Shown piece after piece: positions 5,730 through 7,790 of a stretch of 7,790 nt of DNA. The stretch is from the NCBI GenBank assembly GCA_036399835.1, contig DASWMI010000112.1, positions 1-7,790 on the forward strand, read 5' to 3'. The translations under genes and the position numbers were made by a program. Numbering within the stretch: position 1 is the stretch's first letter; each line of letters starts with the position of its first letter. The notes below the pieces were generated by a model. That model saw only the letters and a list, made by a program, of their open reading frames with translations, made no database searches and was not told where the DNA came from. Source of the DNA: DASYML01 sp036399835 (GTDB taxonomy: Bacteria; Acidobacteriota; Blastocatellia; Pyrinomonadales; Pyrinomonadaceae).

Positions 5730-6391
5730 CCGTTCGACTGCTCTCCTTCTCGCGTCAACAGCCGCGAGACCAGCTCCGTGCGGCGGCGCACACCAAACTT
5801 GACGAAGATATGGCGCAGGTGAAACTTGACCGTCTGCTCGCTGACCTTGAGCTTGAGGCCGATCTGCGCGTTGGTCAGTCCTTCGACGCAGCAGAGCGCG
5901 ACCTGCGCTTCTCTGCGGCTCAAATTATTCAGACCGGCGACGCGCTCGATGGCGAGGCCGAACCCTTTGCGTTTATGTGCGTGAATCTCCTGCGGGTACG
6001 GGGCGAGACCCATCATGCGGCGGCGCGCGAAAATCTCCTGCGGGCTAAAGACCAGATAGACAGAGCCTATGCCCTGCGGCTGCGAGTCTCCGGCTACCTT
6101 CTGGCTCTCGACGCTGAGCTTATCGAGCAGCCCTTGCAGAGCACGCCGGATAGTGGCGTAGCCCTTGATGCCCGTCAGCGCACGCAAGCTCCCGGGGCTG
6201 AAAGCGCCGAGCCGCGTCCCGACGGCTGCCGTGGCGACGCGCATCGCCTGATACAGCCTGTGCTCAAGAGGCGTGTGGCTCAGCGCCAGCAGCGCCATGC
6301 CCTGCTCCTCCGAGATGTGTTCAAGATGCTCACCAAAAGGGTAGGTGAAAGGCTCTGGCACACCGCCTGGCTGGGTTTCCGGGGGACTCAT
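5720..6391 (-). CDS. LuxR-type transcriptional regulator with an N-terminal winged-helix-like domain
   Basis: This is a DNA-binding regulator of 223 residues. The C-terminal GerE/LuxR helix-turn-helix is clear: LSRREAQ (157-163), VEGLTNAQIGLKLKVSEQTV (169-188) and KFHLRHIFVKFGVRRRTELV (189-208). The N-terminal half has neither a receiver domain (no phosphoacceptor Asp pattern) nor the Trp/Tyr/Asp pattern of acyl-homoserine-lactone binding. Instead residues about 40-96, with SPGSLRALTGIKGYATIRRA (65-84) followed by LQGLLDKLSVE, look like a second helix-turn-helix of winged type, and VYLVFSPQEIFARRR (111-125) could be the wing and linker. I chose the ATG at 6391; a TTG at 6421 would add ten residues; neither has a ribosome-binding site. 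It lies directly upstream of, and in the same direction as, the export genes, so local control of them is a reasonable inference. What signal it senses cannot be seen. Confidence 0.88.
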   Translation of the reverse strand: MSPPETQPGGVPEPFTYPFGEHLEHISEEQGMALLALSHTPLEHRLYQAMRVATAAVGTRLGAFSPGSLRALTGIKGYATIRRALQGLLDKLSVESQKVAGDSQPQGIGSVYLVFSPQEIFARRRMMGLAPYPQEIHAHKRKGFGLAIERVAGLNNLSRREAQVALCCVEGLTNAQIGLKLKVSEQTVKFHLRHIFVKFGVRRRTELVSRLLTREGEQSNGHG

Positions 6392-6523
6392 TTTGGAATC
6401 AGGGTGATTAATTCGCGGCAAGCAATGAGGCGACCGAGCGCTTCACTTGATCTCAGGAATCAAACACACTCACAAATGCTCTGCATCTCGAACCCTGTGT
6501 CGAGCCACAAGGCTTCGAGAGCC

Positions 6524-6551
6524 ATTAAATTTTCAGTTGACCAACAGACAA
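6524..6551 (-). promoter_or_regulatory. Candidate sigma-70-like promoter of the LuxR-type gene
   Basis: On the minus strand TTGTCT (6551-6546) is followed after 16 bases by TTTAAT (6529-6524): 4 of 6 and 5 of 6 matches to the -35 and -10 consensus. It would leave a leader of about 125 bases before the ATG at 6391, containing the two small dyads at 6447-6463 and 6486-6520. It is the best promoter match I found upstream of the regulator and export genes, but an AT-rich patch can give such a match by chance. Confidence 0.35.
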
Positions 6552-6710
6552 AACATGAAGAGCGACTTGCGCCGCGCCTCCTCAACCGCGCGCCGCTTCT
6601 CTGGGTGAGAAAGCCAGCACGGAAGGAGTAATTCTGCGCGGTCAGAGCCTACTTCGCTCCAACTTCGATGTCAAGCCTGGATGACTCAGAGCGCCGAACG
6701 CTTTCCGCCA

Positions 6711-6753
6711 GCCTGTTAAGCCACGCCGCCATCATCTGCACGGCTTAACAGGC
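6711..6753. repeat. Strong inverted repeat just downstream of gmhA
   Basis: GCCTGTTAAGCC (6711-6722) and GGCTTAACAGGC (6742-6753) are perfect 12-base reverse complements around a 19-base loop. The hairpin starts 13 bases after the gmhA stop on the minus strand. No T-run follows (the next bases are TGGCGGAAAG), so it is not a textbook intrinsic terminator, though it may still end or protect the gmhA transcript. A dispersed REP-like repeat is another possibility. Confidence 0.75.
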
Positions 6754-6766
6754 CGGGCCGGATGTT

Positions 6767-7369
6767 TTAAGTTTCGCTTAATTCCGCGTCAATCATCTCG
6801 CACCAGAGATGTGCGATAGTGATATGCGCCTCTTGAATCCTGGAAGTTCTGGCCGCCGGGATGATGAGCGCCATCTCGCAGAGCTTTGCCAGTTGGCCGC
6901 CGTCGCCGCCCGTCAAAGCGAGCGTGCGGCAGTTGACGGCGCGCGCGGCCTCTGCGGCCTTGAGGATGTTGGGAGAATTGCCGCTCGTGCTGATGGCGAT
7001 AAGTAGGTCCGAGGGGCGGGCCAGGGCGTCAACCTGTCTGGAAAAAATCTCTTCAAAGCCGTAGTCGTTGCCGAGCGCCGTGAGGGCTGAAGTGTCTGTC
7101 GTGAGGGCCACTGCACGCAGAGCGCGTCTTTGCCGCTCGTATCTGCCGACCAGTTCCGCCGCGATGTGCTGCGCGTCCGCGGCGCTGCCGCCGTTGCCGC
7201 AGAGCAGAATTTGACGGTCCTCCCTCAAGGCGCGGCAAATCATCTCGCCCGCCTGCTCGATGGCAGGCAGGCTATCGCTGAGCAAGTCCTGCATCACTGA
7301 GAGATGCTCACGCAGCGACGAAGCGAGAAGGTCCGTCCTCTCTTCAACCGACCGATTATTCGTCATCAT
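6767..7369 (-). CDS. gmhA: D-sedoheptulose-7-phosphate isomerase (phosphoheptose isomerase, SIS domain)
   Basis: The product converts sedoheptulose 7-phosphate to D-glycero-D-manno-heptose 7-phosphate, the first step of ADP- or GDP-heptose synthesis for lipopolysaccharide core, capsule or other surface glycans; it acts in the cytosol as a tetramer. The 200 residues match the family length. Diagnostic motifs are CGNGGSAADAQHIAAELVGR (57-76), TTDTSALTALGNDYGFEEIF (90-109), AISTSGNSPNIL (125-136) and RIQEAHITIAHLWCEMID (177-194). His68, Glu72, Gln179 and His187 correspond to the metal-binding set of E. coli GmhA, so the enzyme looks complete. Two adjacent ATG codons (7369 and 7366) can start it; no ribosome-binding site is visible. 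It is divergent from mutS and separated from the regulator by a dyad and 375 bp, so it may be its own transcript. Other heptose genes (gmhB, hldE) are not in the window. Confidence 0.95.
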   Translation of the reverse strand: MMTNNRSVEERTDLLASSLREHLSVMQDLLSDSLPAIEQAGEMICRALREDRQILLCGNGGSAADAQHIAAELVGRYERQRRALRAVALTTDTSALTALGNDYGFEEIFSRQVDALARPSDLLIAISTSGNSPNILKAAEAARAVNCRTLALTGGDGGQLAKLCEMALIIPAARTSRIQEAHITIAHLWCEMIDAELSET

Positions 7370-7637
7370 CAGATAGTCAAAAGCCGAACAAGCTTAACTC
7401 TTAAAATCGCCCGACTACTCTAGTGCGTAGCGTGTCAGTTATGCAACTGGCTCGCTCTCTTTGAGAGCAGGACGCGCGCCGCGCCCGCTTCATTTTGTCG
7501 CCGAGATAATCTATACCTTCAAAGTGTTCAAGGGGCGAGCCGTCAACGCTTGCCTATTGCGACGCGGAGCATGTAGTCTTTGACTTCTGAAATTCTGGCT
7601 GGCCGGTGTCAATCTTAATCGCATTCCTCTTAAACTT
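7370..7637. other. Divergent intergenic region between gmhA and mutS
   Basis: This 268-bp gap must hold the start signals of both genes. I see no protein gene and no convincing sigma-70 promoter on either strand; TTGACT at 7580-7585 lacks a -10 partner, and GATAAT at 7505-7510 lacks a -35. Two short dyads are present: CAGTT-ATGC-AACTG (7436-7449), a possible operator, and GCTCTC-TTT-GAGAGC (7454-7468), a small hairpin. Confidence 0.45.
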
Positions 7638-7790
7638 ATGACGACCTCAACCCCCATGCTGCGGCAATATCATGAGCTAAAGCGGCAGCATCCAGGCACG
7701 CTTCTCTTCTTCCGGCTGGGTGATTTTTACGAGCTGTTTTTCGATGATGCCATTACAGGCTCGCGCGAGCTGGAGATTACGCTGACCGCA
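7638..7790 (+). CDS. mutS: DNA mismatch repair protein MutS, N-terminal fragment (continues past the right edge)
   Basis: MutS recognises base mismatches and small loops and, with MutL, starts mismatch repair. Only 51 residues of the protein, which is usually about 850-900 long, are visible. They match the start of mismatch-binding domain I: TPMLRQYHELKRQHPGTLLF (5-24), then FRLGDFYELFFDDA (25-38). Phe30 and Glu32 in the GDFYELF motif are the Phe-X-Glu pair that stacks on and contacts the mismatch, corresponding to Phe36 and Glu38 of E. coli MutS. I chose the ATG at 7638 because the residues before the conserved block then have a normal length; no ribosome-binding site is seen. It is divergent from gmhA and has no functional link with the export cluster. 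Whether the rest of the gene is intact cannot be judged. Confidence 0.95.
   Translation, partial: MTTSTPMLRQYHELKRQHPGTLLFFRLGDFYELFFDDAITGSRELEITLTA

Larger units (their letters stand above)
6392..6766. other. Non-coding stretch between the LuxR-type gene and gmhA
   Basis: No protein gene is supported here; a long plus-strand frame that reaches 6631 is the antisense shadow of the regulator gene. The stretch holds a candidate minus-strand promoter (6524-6551), a strong 12-bp dyad after gmhA (6711-6753), a 7-bp dyad TCTCGAA/TTCGAGA (6486-6520) and a small TTGAT/ATCAA dyad (6447-6463) that could be an operator. Nothing resembling a tRNA or known small RNA is seen. Confidence 0.5.

Noticed and set aside
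5726..6631. 301-codon open frame on the plus strand
   Set aside because: It is antisense to the LuxR-type gene, whose helix-turn-helix motif is unmistakable. The plus-strand product is rich in Arg, Ala and Gln without any domain, as expected for a shadow in GC-rich DNA.
7580..7585. TTGACT as -35 of a mutS promoter
   Set aside because: No TATAAT-like word stands 15-19 bases downstream; the sequence there is GGCCGG-rich.

Overview
This window looks like bacterial chromosome, roughly 57-58% GC by eye. It carries an envelope polysaccharide export cluster on the minus strand and the 5' end of mutS on the plus strand. A didermic (Gram-negative type) envelope is implied by an outer-membrane polysaccharide export lipoprotein (Wza/OPX type) and a sedoheptulose-7-phosphate isomerase. 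The gene set and the two-domain LuxR-type regulator would fit Acidobacteriota (Blastocatellia-like), but that is a weak inference with no phylogenetic marker behind it apart from the mutS fragment.

Layout in transcription order on the minus strand, from high to low coordinate: gmhA (7369-6767), a 375-bp non-coding stretch with a strong dyad and a candidate promoter, a LuxR-type regulator with an N-terminal winged-helix-like domain (6391-5720), a short hairpin-rich stretch that also holds a doubtful 66-aa ORF, a small lysine-rich protein of unknown function (5553-5245), a Wza-like export lipoprotein (5232-4165), a Wzc-like co-polymerase fused to a BY-type tyrosine kinase (4051-1598), a 27-bp perfect inverted repeat, an ABC-2 permease (1484-627) and its ATPase (620 to beyond the left edge). 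On the plus strand, mutS begins at 7638 and runs off the right edge, divergent from gmhA.

The likely joint role is as follows. The ABC pair moves a lipid-linked glycan across the inner membrane. The Wzc-like protein controls polymer length or assembly and signals through phosphorylation of its tyrosine tail. The Wza-like lipoprotein forms the outer-membrane exit. The LuxR-type protein is a plausible local regulator, and GmhA may supply heptose precursors. The mixture of a kinase-type co-polymerase, usual in Wzx/Wzy pathways, with an ABC exporter is the most interesting biological point. The most striking non-coding signals are the hairpin just before the permease start and the stacked dyads ahead of the export genes. 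I did not find a mobile element with a transposase, a CRISPR array, a tRNA or an rRNA.
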